NCBI GenBank assembly: GCA_963753545.1 | Contig: CAVWCQ010000011.1 | Location: 186,001 to 250,000, forward strand | DNA length: 64,000 nucleotides | Source of the DNA: CAVWCQ01 sp963753545 | GTDB taxonomy: Bacteria > Chloroflexota > Anaerolineae > Aggregatilineales > Aggregatilineaceae | Reading direction: 5' to 3' | Shown here: piece after piece, positions 33,724 to 44,300 of the stretch | Layout: each line of letters opens with the position of its first letter | Numbering within the stretch: the stretch's first letter is position 1 | The notes under the pieces: generated by a model | What the model was told of the DNA's origin: nothing | Database searches by the model: none | The model's input: the letters and a program-made list of their open reading frames with translations, nothing else | Program-made: the position numbers and the translations under genes

Positions 33724-36579
33724 ATGCCCTTTATTGAAGCACCGACAACGTTTTATATGGGGCGGCGGTTTGATCCTCAAACACGCCGTCTCGTAGATGA
33801 AGTGGTCTACTACAACTCACGCGATCTCACGACGCACGCGGTCGTCGTTGGTATGACCGGCAGCGGCAAGACCGGGCTGTGCATCACCCTGCTTGAAGAA
33901 GCGGTGATGGACAACATTCCCTCGATTATCATCGATCCGAAAGGCGACATTACCAACCTGCTGTTGGCCTTTCCTGACCTGCGGCCCGAAGATTTCGAAC
34001 CCTGGGTGAACGTTGATGATGCCCGCCGCGCCGGGCTGGACATTCACGAATATGCACAGGATGTGGCCCAGCAGTGGCGCGATGGATTGGCAAGCTGGAG
34101 CATCACCCCGCAGCGTATCGCCTACTTCAAACAGAATGCGCGCTTCAGCATCTACACACCGGGATCGGACGCCGGGCTTCCGGTGAGCATTCTCGACGCG
34201 ATGCAGGCTCCAGCAGCCGGTTTTGACAGCGACGAAGAAATGAACCGCGAGCGAATCAGCGGCACGGTAACAGCGCTGCTGGCCCTGGTGGGCAAAAATG
34301 TCGAGCCAGTCAAGGACCGCGAGCACGTCCTGCTGTCGAACATCTTTGAATACAACTGGCGGCGCGGGATCGATCTGACGCTGGAAGACGTCATTCTCCA
34401 GGTACAAAAACCACCCTTCCCCAAACTGGGTGTGTTCGACGTGGATACGTTCTTCCCTGAAAAAGATCGGTTCGCCCTGGCAATGGAACTGAACAACATC
34501 ATCGCCTCGCCGCGCTTCCAAAGCTGGATTCACGGCGAACCGCTCGATATCCAGAGTCTGCTCTACACGCCAGAGGGTAAGCCGCGCGTCAGCATCTTCC
34601 ATATCGCGCATTTGAACGACGCCGAGCGCATGTTCATCGTGACTCTGCTGCTGGAAAATATGCTGTCGTGGATGCATTCGCTGAGCGGCACGACCAGTTT
34701 GCGCGCCATCCTCTATTTTGACGAGGTATTCGGCTTCTTCCCGCCATACCCCTACAATCCTCCCAGCAAAGACCCGATGCTGCGGCTGCTCAAGCAGGCG
34801 CGCGCTTTTGGCGTCGGCATGGTGCTGGCGACGCAGAACCCTGGCGATATTGACTACAAGGGCCTGTCTAACGCGGGAACATGGTTTATCGGCAAGCTGC
34901 AAACCGAAAATGACAAAAACAGAGTTTTGAGCGGCCTGCAAACCATTTCCGCGACTGAAACGAATATCAACGTTGAGGATGTCGGCAAGCTGTTGAGCAG
35001 CATCGGCCCGCGTGTGTTCGTGATGAACAATGTCCATGACAACAGCGGCCCCATCCCCATCCACACCCGCTGGGCGATGAGCTATCTGCGCGGCCCGCTG
35101 ACTCGCCAGCAGATTCGCATCCTGATGGCCGATCAGCGCGATAAACCCTACTATCCAGATTACCAGCAGCGGCAGCCCGCGCCACAGTACACGCAGCCCT
35201 ATGGGACGCCTGTTGTCCCGCCGCCGTCTCCGCTGCAAGGCCGCCAGGCCGGAATCGTTGAACCGCCCATCGCGCGGGGATCAACGCCGCCCCCTACCTA
35301 TCTGCCAGAGATGCCCGGGGACGCACCCTCTGCGCCGCCATCCGGTCTGCCGGAGTTTAATGCGCCGCAAGTTTCATCTGCGCCACCCATCCGGCCCGCT
35401 GCCGTCCAGCCAAATCTGACACAGCCCGTTGCCAACAATGTCGGGTTTACGCAGCCAACCGGGGGTGACGTGCCGTCGCGCCCGCTGACGCAGCAGATCA
35501 GCCGCAGCACGGGGCAGGACAGCGGCCTGCCGGAAGGATTCTCCACGACCCAGCCGCCGCTTCCTGCCGCAATGGCCCAATATTTCCTGCCTTCTCAGGT
35601 GTCTATGGAACAGGCCGTTTCGGCCTGGGAACGCCAGACGGGTATGACCGCCAAAGCCTATGGTGGATCGATCATCCTCTACAAGCCGATCCTGATCGCC
35701 CAGGCCCAGGTGCGTTATGCTGACCGCAAAACCAATGTGAACATGATCGAGTCCTACGCCTACCACATCCCGAACCTGGAACGGGCCGGGCTGGTCCAAT
35801 GGGATGAGTACACCACGACTTATATCGATCCGAAAGATATGAGCCAGGAACCATTTGGGCAGGCGGCCTTTGGCTCGATCGCGCCCGGCCTGATCGACAC
35901 GAAGCGGCTGACCACGCTGCGGGGCGAACTGGTGGACTATCTGTATAAAACGGTGGGCGTCTCGCTGATGTACAACTCCCAATTGGAGTATTACGGCGAA
36001 CCAGGCATGCGCCGCCGTGACTTTTTGGTGCAGGCCCAGGGAATAGCTCGCCAGCGCCGCGACGAGGAAATCGACAAGGTAACGGCCCTGTACGAAAAGC
36101 AGTTCGACGCCATCGAAACCCGTCTGCGCAAACGTGCCCGTGAACTCGCCTCAGCCAACAAGCAGCTTGACGCGATCAAGAGCGAAGAGATGTTCACAAC
36201 AGGCGAAGCGGTGCTGAGCCTGCTGCGCGGGCGCACGACCTACACGCTTTCCCGTGTCAGCCGTGCCCGGCGCTACAAGGGTAATGCCCAGGATGATGTG
36301 TTTTCGTCCGAAGCCGAGATTGGGGAACTGGAAGCGCAGCTTGACGAGACGCAGGCGCGTCTGGAAGACGAACTTGCCCAGCTCAACAAGCGCTGGGGCG
36401 ACGCCGCTGCCATCGTGGAAGAATACCGGCTCACGCCATTCAAAAAGGATATCTACCTGGATGCCTTTGGTATTGGCTGGAAACCATATTGGCTGGTCGT
36501 TGTGAATAACGCGCCAATGCTGATCGCTGCCATGGAGGAGCCGAACCCGGCCCCGCCGCCATTGCCCGAACAGGAATAA
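33724..36579 (+). CDS. HerA/DUF87-type ATPase with Pro-rich linker and coiled-coil C-terminal domain
   Basis: 951 residues. Walker A GMTGSGKT at residues 43-50; Walker B region AILYFDEVFGFFPPYP near 328-342; RLLKQARAFGVGMVLATQNPGDIDYKGLSNAGTWFIGKLQT is the sensor region of HerA/FtsK-type ATPases (DUF87, TraG/VirD4 relatives). A Pro-rich linker (about 480-610) leads to a second region with VSMEQAVSAWERQTGMTAKAYGGSIILYKP and a long coiled coil (RQRRDEEIDKVTALYEKQFDAIETRLRKRARELASANKQ, about 780-900). The family pumps DNA or moves it in recombination, conjugation and some defence systems. No NurA, Sir2 or relaxase partner is adjacent; the nearest candidate is the PLD protein. ATG with AAGGCAGG upstream. 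Confidence 0.88.
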   Translation: MPFIEAPTTFYMGRRFDPQTRRLVDEVVYYNSRDLTTHAVVVGMTGSGKTGLCITLLEEAVMDNIPSIIIDPKGDITNLLLAFPDLRPEDFEPWVNVDDARRAGLDIHEYAQDVAQQWRDGLASWSITPQRIAYFKQNARFSIYTPGSDAGLPVSILDAMQAPAAGFDSDEEMNRERISGTVTALLALVGKNVEPVKDREHVLLSNIFEYNWRRGIDLTLEDVILQVQKPPFPKLGVFDVDTFFPEKDRFALAMELNNIIASPRFQSWIHGEPLDIQSLLYTPEGKPRVSIFHIAHLNDAERMFIVTLLLENMLSWMHSLSGTTSLRAILYFDEVFGFFPPYPYNPPSKDPMLRLLKQARAFGVGMVLATQNPGDIDYKGLSNAGTWFIGKLQTENDKNRVLSGLQTISATETNINVEDVGKLLSSIGPRVFVMNNVHDNSGPIPIHTRWAMSYLRGPLTRQQIRILMADQRDKPYYPDYQQRQPAPQYTQPYGTPVVPPPSPLQGRQAGIVEPPIARGSTPPPTYLPEMPGDAPSAPPSGLPEFNAPQVSSAPPIRPAAVQPNLTQPVANNVGFTQPTGGDVPSRPLTQQISRSTGQDSGLPEGFSTTQPPLPAAMAQYFLPSQVSMEQAVSAWERQTGMTAKAYGGSIILYKPILIAQAQVRYADRKTNVNMIESYAYHIPNLERAGLVQWDEYTTTYIDPKDMSQEPFGQAAFGSIAPGLIDTKRLTTLRGELVDYLYKTVGVSLMYNSQLEYYGEPGMRRRDFLVQAQGIARQRRDEEIDKVTALYEKQFDAIETRLRKRARELASANKQLDAIKSEEMFTTGEAVLSLLRGRTTYTLSRVSRARRYKGNAQDDVFSSEAEIGELEAQLDETQARLEDELAQLNKRWGDAAAIVEEYRLTPFKKDIYLDAFGIGWKPYWLVVVNNAPMLIAAMEEPNPAPPPLPEQE

Positions 36580-36585
36580 GTAAAT

Positions 36586-36619
36586 GAGGGGCGACCCAAG
36601 ATCACATGGGTCGCCCCTC
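36586..36619. terminator. 13-bp perfect hairpin between convergent genes
   Basis: GAGGGGCGACCCA (36586-36598) and TGGGTCGCCCCTC (36607-36619). It begins 6 bases after the ATPase stop and lies 20 bases from the 3' end of the minus gene. No T run follows on the plus strand, so it is a member of the GGGGCG hairpin family that may act as terminator or mRNA end protector. Confidence 0.6.
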
Positions 36620-36639
36620 ATATGTTGATCGAGAGATGC

Positions 36640-38202
36640 TTACGGTGTCGGAACCAGGGTTTGCAGGTACGAGCCGTTGTCGTTTACGCCTTCCACAGCC
36701 CAGCCACTCTGCCCACTATCGGTCTAAATCCGCCACCACCAATAGCCATCGCCGCCCGTTGGCCCTTCCAACAGCGTGACACGCGTCCCATTCACCAGTT
36801 GGAATACCACGCTAGAGGAAAAGCCCGGCCCACTGCGCACGCGCAGCATATCACCGGCGGTCGTATGGGCCAACGCATGACCGCCCACAGCTAACGTTCC
36901 TGGCACAACAGTTGGCGTAACCATCACCGGGGGCGGCAGTGTTGGGAACGGCGTGTTTATGACCGGAGGCGACAGCGTTGGCAGCGGCGGCGGTCCCAAC
37001 ACGGCGGTCTGGGGGAATGGCGACAGTCCCGCCGCGCTCGACATGGGTGAAACCCAGATGATCTGCCAGTACGTCCCAGCCGTCCCTGTCCAGGCCGTAT
37101 ACGTCTCAATTGCCGAGCCGTTAAAGCGATCATAAACCACCTGGGGAGCGTCACCAGACTGGATGAGATAGACATAACCGTCGTAGGTTCCCCACACCTG
37201 ATAGACTTCGGGATCAATCGGCAGCCACCCGTTGGCCCCGTAACGATCCAGGAACATCCAGTCCTGAAGCCCGCTGACAGCGTCATACACCATGAAAGCG
37301 ACGCGGCGGCCCTGATCGACCAGCGTGGGCGAGAAAATCACCGCCCCGTTATGGAAGATGGGGTACTTCGCACCCGTTTTGTTGCTGTACATGATCACGT
37401 TGGCTGGCAGGCCCGGCCCTTCCAGCGCACCCGTCGGCAGACTAGGGTTGTATTCCGGCCAGATTGCTTCACCGCTGCCGGGCAGCAAATCGAGGCCCAT
37501 GTGTTCGTAGCCACCCGAACCCAACAGTACCGAGTTTGTGCTGAGCGACCAGAAAATGCTCGATACCGTATCAGGTCCTTCGGTGCCCCAGGGCACGAGG
37601 GCGAAAGCAATGATGGACGAGTCGAAATATTGGAGCATAGGCATCATGCCGCTGGTTGTAATGCCCAATGCAGTTACAGACGGCATGCTGGAATTCAGAT
37701 AGTAGATAACAGCGCTCGTGTTCATCTCAACGACGAACACTTCCCAATCGGGGCGTGTATCCGCAACATCTCCAGGCCAGTGATTCAAAACGCCAAAAGC
37801 AACCTGGTTGCCGTCTTCGCTAAAGGAATAGCCTCCCAGCCAGCAGTCCATAATCGGACCGCTGGGCAGCCAAGCCGCGATATAACTTGAGATGACGGTA
37901 TCGTAAACGTGCATGCTGGTGAGCCCGCTGTCATCCGTCAAACAAGCCGCCATGCGCGTCCCATCGCGCGATATGGCGATGGATGACGGATAGTTGGATG
38001 TGCCGGGTGGCAGGGGAAACAGGGTCGATTCTGCTGGCAGCCCATCAGGATATACATGCACCAATGCTCCAGTGAGAGAATTGTAGAGCCATGCCGACCA
38101 GGGGCCGCCCGCCTGTGCCGTATGCGTAGTTCCGCCACTGCTTAATAAAACCAGCAGGAGCGCGAGCATCGGAAGAAGCCAGTAACGCCGGTTGCCAAAC
38201 AT
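36640..38202 (-). pseudogene. Secreted propeller-like protein with C-terminal SH3b domain, in-frame amber stop
   Basis: Signal peptide MFGNRRYWLLPMLALLLVLLSSGGTTHTAQA, then a long beta-rich region with blade-like motifs (SSIAISRDGTRMAACLTD; YSFSEDGNQVAFGVL), a Pro-rich linker (PPPLPTLSPPVINTPFPTLPPP), and a bacterial SH3 domain (LRVRSGPGFSSSVVFQLVNGTRVTLLEGPTGGDGYWWWRI). A TAG at 36724-36726 stops translation inside the SH3 domain, but the same frame continues as TDSGQSGWAVEGVNDNGSY to TAA at 36640-36642, exactly the expected end of an SH3b domain (WWxIxxxxGxxGWV). A CAG-to-TAG change would explain it. About 520 residues if read through. Confidence 0.8.
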
Positions 38203-38235
38203 GGTATTACCCCCCTATTGCGCTAGTGTCGAAGA

Positions 38236-38255
38236 TGGGGGCACGGATGCCCCCG
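38236..38255 (-). terminator. GGGGGC hairpin at the end of the 38264 gene
   Basis: GGGGGC (38237-38242) and GCCCCC (38249-38254) with a 6-base loop, 9 bases after the minus-strand gene's end. No clear T run on that strand, so low certainty. Confidence 0.4.
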
Positions 38256-38263
38256 GGTTGCGT

Positions 38264-38497
38264 TTAGGATCCCTGGCGGGCTTTGAGATAGGCGTGCCGG
38301 GGATCACTCGTAAAGGGTACGTTCTTTTCGGCAAGCTGCTTGACATCGTACAGCATGTCGTCGGCCTCTTTTTCATTAATGGGCCAGTAGTTATCACCGT
38401 GATCTTCGATATAAGTCGCCAGTTCTTTCCAGCTTTGCGCCTTTGATTCGCGCAGCATCCGTTCCATATCCGCTTCCTGATACGATTTTTCTGCCAT
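38264..38497 (-). CDS. Small acidic conserved protein, 77 aa
   Basis: ATG at 38497 with AAGGAGG seven bases upstream, a near-perfect site. The product MAEKSYQEADMERMLRESKA ... WKELATYIEDHGDNYWPINEKEADDMLYDVKQLAEKNVPF is soluble, mostly helical and rich in Asp/Glu/Lys. I do not recognise a family. It follows the DUF3160 gene on the same strand by 68 bases. Confidence 0.7.
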   Translation of the reverse strand: MAEKSYQEADMERMLRESKAQSWKELATYIEDHGDNYWPINEKEADDMLYDVKQLAEKNVPFTSDPRHAYLKARQGS

Positions 38498-38565
38498 CAC
38501 TGCCTCCTTACCAATAAAAGTGTTAGTATCATTGTAGCAGTGATGGCAAAATTTGGTCTGCGCGC

Positions 38566-41196
38566 CTAGTCGCTGAAGAACACGGACACCCAATCCGGTC
38601 GAGCAGGCATTTGCCCCGCATCCACCTGGGCGCGCCACTCCTCATCCGTCATACGCTCGTTGATGTTGCCGATCCATTCGTAATAGCTGAAGACGCCGCC
38701 GCGCACCACCTGCAGCTCACCACCTGGCGCGGGAACAACGACGTAGATCATGTCCACCGGGCCAACAGCTTCCTGCAGCACGGTCTGTGCCGCGGGATTG
38801 CTGGCAACATCTGTCACCAGTGCCACCGGGTCCGGCTCGCCTTCGCCCTGGTAGAGCGTATAGAGCAGCGTGTACAGGAAGTTGTAGTAGCCCTTGATCT
38901 CCCAGTATTCGTCTTCGGTCAGCGGCTCCCCATTCAGTTCCTTGACCGCTATCTGAGCAAAGCCAAGCGACACGCGGCCAAGGCTGAGCAGTTCATTGGC
39001 TGACGCACTCAGGCCGGGATCTCCATACTGGCCGTGCGTCGAAGCCAGCCAGGTTGCATCTTTGCCCGGCGTATCGCCGCCCGGCGTGTCGCCGCCCGGC
39101 TCGTAGCCGCGCATATCCTGCATATCCAGCAGTCCGCGATTTTGCAGTTCGGTGTAGAGCATCAGGCAGACGACGCTGATCCGAGCAAACACCTGTGGAT
39201 TCGGTTCGACATAGCCGAATGTTGTCATGGTGGGATCACCCCCGCCGCCCCAGCCCGTCGGCTGCTTGACATAGAGCACCGTATCGTGCTTGAGTTCGGT
39301 CCAGCTTGCCAGCCCGGTTTGAAGATCGCGCCGCACCCACGCCTGGGTATTCAGCATCGGCGGGAAGGAAGCCGGGTTGCGCACCCACAGCGGAGAAATC
39401 GCCATCAGCCAACTGCTATAGGTATTTTCCAGCCATTGATCGAGGGTAAACGCGCCCATTTCGCCGCGCAGTTTGTCCATCTGGCTGTCATAGTTCACAA
39501 ATAATCCTGCCCCTGCCGCCTGGGCGAGATTATAGGCCTCTGTCGATCCGAACACGGCGGCGACATCAACGCTCAGCGGCAGCAGGCGTGGATTGGTGTC
39601 ATCCCCGACATTGGGATAAATCAACTGCTGCATCAGGTAGCCGTCCATCGTGAAGCGCTGGCCCATCAGCCGGAAGCCGCGAGAATTCGCCTCGGCTTCT
39701 TCCGCCGTTGTGCCGTTCTGCTGCACGATACCGTTCACGCGTGGCCCTGGCAGTTGGTTGACCCGTTCGCGGAAGGTCGCCAGCAGCGCCGGATCGGTCA
39801 GCTTATCCAGCGGCAAATCGGCCCCATAGAGTTCATCCGCCAGCGGTCCATATTCATACGGGCCGAGATCGTCAGACGGGCCGATCATGAAAGTGATCGT
39901 ATCATACACATCCTTCCACCAGCGGTAGCCCTCATCGGAGGCACGCAGGGCGCGCAGAACCAGCAGCGCGGATAGAGTCTCGGTGTCATCCTTGGCACGG
40001 AAGGTAATGCGGCCCATCCACATCATCGCCTTAAAATACTGCACCAGCGTTTCATCGCCAGCATAGTGACCGCGCGGGCGGTACTGGCTGAAGTCTTCCA
40101 CATACCCTGCCAGGAAGGGGAGTTCCGACTGGCCCGATCCGGCGTTGACCATACCGACGAGGGTTTCAACATCCGGCAGCAAATCGGCGCTGATCACGGT
40201 CGGTGTGACGCTGCCCAGGAGCAGTGCTGCCACCGAGAGATATAGCTCGGCATCGCGGGCTGGTTCTTCGAGCGGTGTGCCCATTACCTGCTGCCGCTGC
40301 TCTTGCGCCGCCTGAAGCGCCTGGGGCAGCATATACCACGACATCGCCGGGACAAACGCGCCGCGTTCCAGGTCTCCCAACAGATTATCAAAGACATAGT
40401 GCAGGCTGTGCAGCATGGAATCGGTTGTCACAAAATAGGCATGACCGAAGCCCATGGTTGCCGGATCGTAGGGAACATCCGGGTTCCATTCGTACCCTAC
40501 GGGCCAGGTATCCCAGCCTTCGCTTGAATACGCATCATCGAACTGCCTGAACCCGCCGGGCACGACGACAAAGCCGTTTTGCGCCAGCAGCGCGAGTTGG
40601 TCCTGATTCAGATTCGCATCTTGCAGGAAATGGACGTTGCTCAGATCGACGGGCAGCATGGGCATGTTGCCCCGGTAAACATCCGGCGGGACGAGCGTCA
40701 GGGGATCGGGCGCATTCTCCAATTGCAGATTGAGTGCGATGCCGTCCCAGTCATATCCGCCCATACCTATCCCCGCCGCGCCAGGGTCCCCCGCCGGATT
40801 TTCCGCTGGAAAGCCCTCTGCTGAATCGGAAATTTGAGCAATGGGATCAACGAAATATTCACCGCTGGCCCCCTCGGCGATCCAGCCATCAATCGCCATG
40901 TAACCAATATGCCACCAGTAGATATTGTCGGCGCAGACTGGCCCTTCGTAGATGTAAAACGGCGTGCCTTCGGGAAGCTGGCCTACCTGATTTCCCGCCA
41001 AACCCGGCGTATCCCGGACGTTCAGCGGGCGGCCATCGGTGTAGGACACCTGCCCGTTAAAGGTAGGGAACAGGCGCGGTTCCGGCGCATCGCCGCAGCC
41101 ACCATCCTGGGCGCGGGCCGTCGAATGGGCCAGTGGAGCGCCCGCCCCGCTTACAACGAGTGCGATCAAGATGAACGAAAATAGTTTTTTGAACAT
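38566..41196 (-). CDS. Secreted DUF3160-family protein with N-terminal SH3b domain
   Basis: 876 residues. Signal peptide MFKKLFSFILIALVVSGAGAPLAHSTARA. Residues about 48-115 form a bacterial SH3 domain (LNVRDTPGLAGNQVGQLPEGTPFYIYEGPVCADNIYWWHIGYMAIDGWIAEG). The rest matches DUF3160, a family of large secreted proteins of unknown function: FVVVPGGFRQFDDAYSSE, YFVTTDSMLHSLHYVFDNLL, RGHYAGDETLVQYFKAMMWMGRITFR, LMGQRFTMDGYLMQQL, SWTELKHDTVLYVKQ. Probably a cell-wall or surface protein; SH3b domains bind peptidoglycan or polysaccharide in other bacteria. Confidence 0.88.
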   Translation of the reverse strand: MFKKLFSFILIALVVSGAGAPLAHSTARAQDGGCGDAPEPRLFPTFNGQVSYTDGRPLNVRDTPGLAGNQVGQLPEGTPFYIYEGPVCADNIYWWHIGYMAIDGWIAEGASGEYFVDPIAQISDSAEGFPAENPAGDPGAAGIGMGGYDWDGIALNLQLENAPDPLTLVPPDVYRGNMPMLPVDLSNVHFLQDANLNQDQLALLAQNGFVVVPGGFRQFDDAYSSEGWDTWPVGYEWNPDVPYDPATMGFGHAYFVTTDSMLHSLHYVFDNLLGDLERGAFVPAMSWYMLPQALQAAQEQRQQVMGTPLEEPARDAELYLSVAALLLGSVTPTVISADLLPDVETLVGMVNAGSGQSELPFLAGYVEDFSQYRPRGHYAGDETLVQYFKAMMWMGRITFRAKDDTETLSALLVLRALRASDEGYRWWKDVYDTITFMIGPSDDLGPYEYGPLADELYGADLPLDKLTDPALLATFRERVNQLPGPRVNGIVQQNGTTAEEAEANSRGFRLMGQRFTMDGYLMQQLIYPNVGDDTNPRLLPLSVDVAAVFGSTEAYNLAQAAGAGLFVNYDSQMDKLRGEMGAFTLDQWLENTYSSWLMAISPLWVRNPASFPPMLNTQAWVRRDLQTGLASWTELKHDTVLYVKQPTGWGGGGDPTMTTFGYVEPNPQVFARISVVCLMLYTELQNRGLLDMQDMRGYEPGGDTPGGDTPGKDATWLASTHGQYGDPGLSASANELLSLGRVSLGFAQIAVKELNGEPLTEDEYWEIKGYYNFLYTLLYTLYQGEGEPDPVALVTDVASNPAAQTVLQEAVGPVDMIYVVVPAPGGELQVVRGGVFSYYEWIGNINERMTDEEWRAQVDAGQMPARPDWVSVFFSD

Positions 41197-41360
41197 GTTT
41201 TCTCTCCTGAGTTCATGCTGATCGATTCTTATTGTAAGCCAGGACTATTTTTGCGCTGGCAAACGGGCTGCCGCTCACCCTTCCCCTGCCCCACGCTTGC
41301 CCACTTGTCAGGAAAGCGAACGTTGTCGTTTCCCGTCTCCCGCTTGTATAATCGCCGCCC

Positions 41361-44300
41361 ATGACAACAACCACCCGCTCCCTCACCTTCTTTGGCTTTC
41401 GACTGCGCACCCTGAGCCTGATCGCGGCCCTGCTGCTGATCGGCGTCGCGGCGCTGGCATTGGACCTGCTCAATAAGGGTTTGGTCTACGACTATCTGTG
41501 GAACAAAACAGGCGAAACCGAGCCGGAAAAACAGCTTCTCGGCTTCGGACAGTACCTGATGAGTTTCACCCGCCGCCAGCCCGATACGCGCCCCTATGCC
41601 CACGTCAGCTACACGGACGTGAATCCATTCGGCGTCAATACATTTTTGGAACAGGAAGTGCTGCCGGAGAACCGCGAACGCCAGATGCAGATGATCGACG
41701 ATGCCGGGTTCCACTGGATTTGCCAGCAGTTCCCCTGGTACGACATCGAGATCAACGCCAAAGGCGACTACCGGGATTATCGCCACGATTACAACGGCGA
41801 TGGCACAATCGACGAACAGGACGCGATCAGCGCCTGGGGCAAGTACGATAACATTGTCGATCTGGCGGAACAGTATGGGCTGGAGATCATCACCCGGCTG
41901 AGCGCGCCGCCGAAGTGGGCACAAACCGAGGGTATGGGCGATTTTGCGCCGCCCACTGATATTCAGGATTATGTCGATTTTGCGACGGCGGTTGCCACGC
42001 GCTACCAGGGGCGGCTGCACACTTATCAGGTCTGGAACGAGCCGAATCTCTATCCCGAATGGGGCAACCAGACGGTCAACGCGGAAGCCTATACCGATAT
42101 GCTGTGCCGCACGTACAAGGCCCTTAAAGCGGTTGATCCCGAGAATGTCGTGATCACCGGGGCCATCGGCCCAACCATCGATCTCAGCGGGCGCAACGCC
42201 TACGATCTGCTCTACTTGCAGCGGATGTATCAGGCGGGCGCGGGCGACTGCTTCGATATTCTCAGCGTGCAGGGCTACGGTCTGTGGAGCGGCCCCACCG
42301 ATCACCGCCTGCGCCAGACGACGATCAACTACCAACGGCAGGTGTGGCTCCGCGATATGATGGTCGCCAACGGGGACGAGGAAAAGCCCATCTGGATCAG
42401 CGAAATGGCCTGGAATCCGGTACCCAACGATCCAGGCATCTCCGACATGACCTATTATGGGCAGGTGACGATGGAGCAGGCCGCTGAGTGGGCACCGCTG
42501 GCCTATGAGCGCGCTATCGAGGAGTGGCCCTGGATCGGCGTGATCAACTACTGGTATTTCAAACCCGCCGACGATCACGACAAAGATAAGAGCTTTTATT
42601 ATTTCCGTATGGTCGAGCCGGATTTCACCCCCACGCCTGTCTATACCGCCATGAAGGACACCATTACAGGCCGTGATGAATGGGGCTTTACCCTCGGCGC
42701 GGGGCGGCATGGGGCAGCGAGCCACAAGATTCAGGTTGACAATACAACTGGGCTGACCACCTATCACTTCCGTATCAAGGGCACAGGGGTTTACGTCTGC
42801 GCGGGAGCGGCGTCCATCTTCGGCGCGGAAATTGACGGCAAGCGGGTCGATCTTCCCTCGCCTGCGGTGGGATGTTTCGCCCTGCCGGATGATCTCGACG
42901 CTGGCAAACATACCCTATCGATCCTGTCCTCTGGCAACTCTGTAGACAGCATCATCGTGATTGACGACTCGGCGCGGCAGCGGCTCCCCTGGATTCTTGT
43001 CGGCGGGATCGCGGCAGCGTTCACCCTGGTCGTGCTGGTCGCGGCTGTCAATCGCAGATTGAGGCTAGATCGTATGCGGCGCGGACTGTTCCTCCTGCTG
43101 GCGCTGATCGTCCTGCTGCTGGGCGCGTGGACACGATTCCACCACCTGGACGATCAATCGCTGTGGAACGACGAGGGCAACAGCCTGCGCCTCGCCCAAC
43201 GGGATCCCGGCGATCTGATTGACGCTGCCGGGCGCGATATTCACCCCCCTGGCTATTATCTCGCGCTCAAACTGTGGATCGGGCTGGTTGGCGACAGCGA
43301 ATTGAGTCTGCGGATGCTCTCCGCACTGGCGGGACTGCTCACCGTTGGCGCGGTGATCGCGCTTGGGCGGGCGCTCTTTGGCCGATCCGCCGCGCTGGTC
43401 GCCGGACTGATCACGGCGCTGCATCCCTTCGCCGTCTATTACAGCCAGGAAGCGCGCATGTATGCCGCGCTGGGCCTGTTTAGTGTGCTCAGTACGTGGC
43501 TGTTCGTGCGCTGGATTCAGGCTCAAGACGCGGCACAACAAAGCGTGTTTCGCCGCCGGAGGTTCAAAACCCCCGGCTATGAAGTGTCAAAAAAGTCCAC
43601 TGAAGGGACTTTCAGCCCCTTTAGTGGGCTTCCAGGTTTTTCTGCTAGCCCCAGGTTTTAAACCTGGGGTGCAAAAACCGCACTCTCCCCTCTCCATGCG
43701 ATGGGGTGGGGCCTCGCCCTCGTCACCGCCGCCGGACTCTATACGCAGTATTCGTACCCCTTCACGATGCTCACGCAGGGACTCTTTTTCCTGCTGTGGA
43801 TCGTCGGGCGGCGCTTTGACTCGACGGCCCGCCGCGCAATCGTCCATTATTCCGCGTTGAACGTCCTGGCTCTGCTGATCTTCCTGCCCTGGCTCCCCAC
43901 CGCCTGGGATCAGGTGATGAACTGGCCCCGTACAGGCGTGGATTTGCCCCTGACTGATCGGCTGCATACGGCCCTCACCTGGATTCTGGTGGGGAACACA
44001 GCGGGTAATCTAAGCTGGCTTCGCTTCATCGTACCAGGACTGCTCATTCTCGCCGCAATCATCCTCCCGGACCGCCGCCGATCCTATTTCTGGCGCGTGG
44101 GCCTGCCCTTCGCCTGGGGATTGCTCGTGATCGGCGCGCTGTTTGCTTCCGGCGCATACCGCGAAGCAAACCTGAAATTTTTGCTGCCCGCCCAGGCAGC
44201 AGCGGCGATTCTGATCGGGCGCGGTGTATCCGCATTATGGACGACAAAACGAATGGCTCTTGCCGGACGTATCGTGGCGGCAGTTGCCTGTCTGGGAGTG

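Noticed and set aside
33817..35238. Long minus-strand open frame of 473 codons opposite the HerA-like ATPase
   Set aside because: It lies wholly antisense to a well-recognised ATPase gene, has no start site or family resemblance and low-complexity His/Gln/Arg-rich content, typical of shadows in GC-rich genes.
41229..42911. Minus-strand open frame of 560 codons opposite the hydrolase domain
   Set aside because: Antisense to a region with clear NEP and SEM glycosidase motifs; no homology and no ribosome-binding site.
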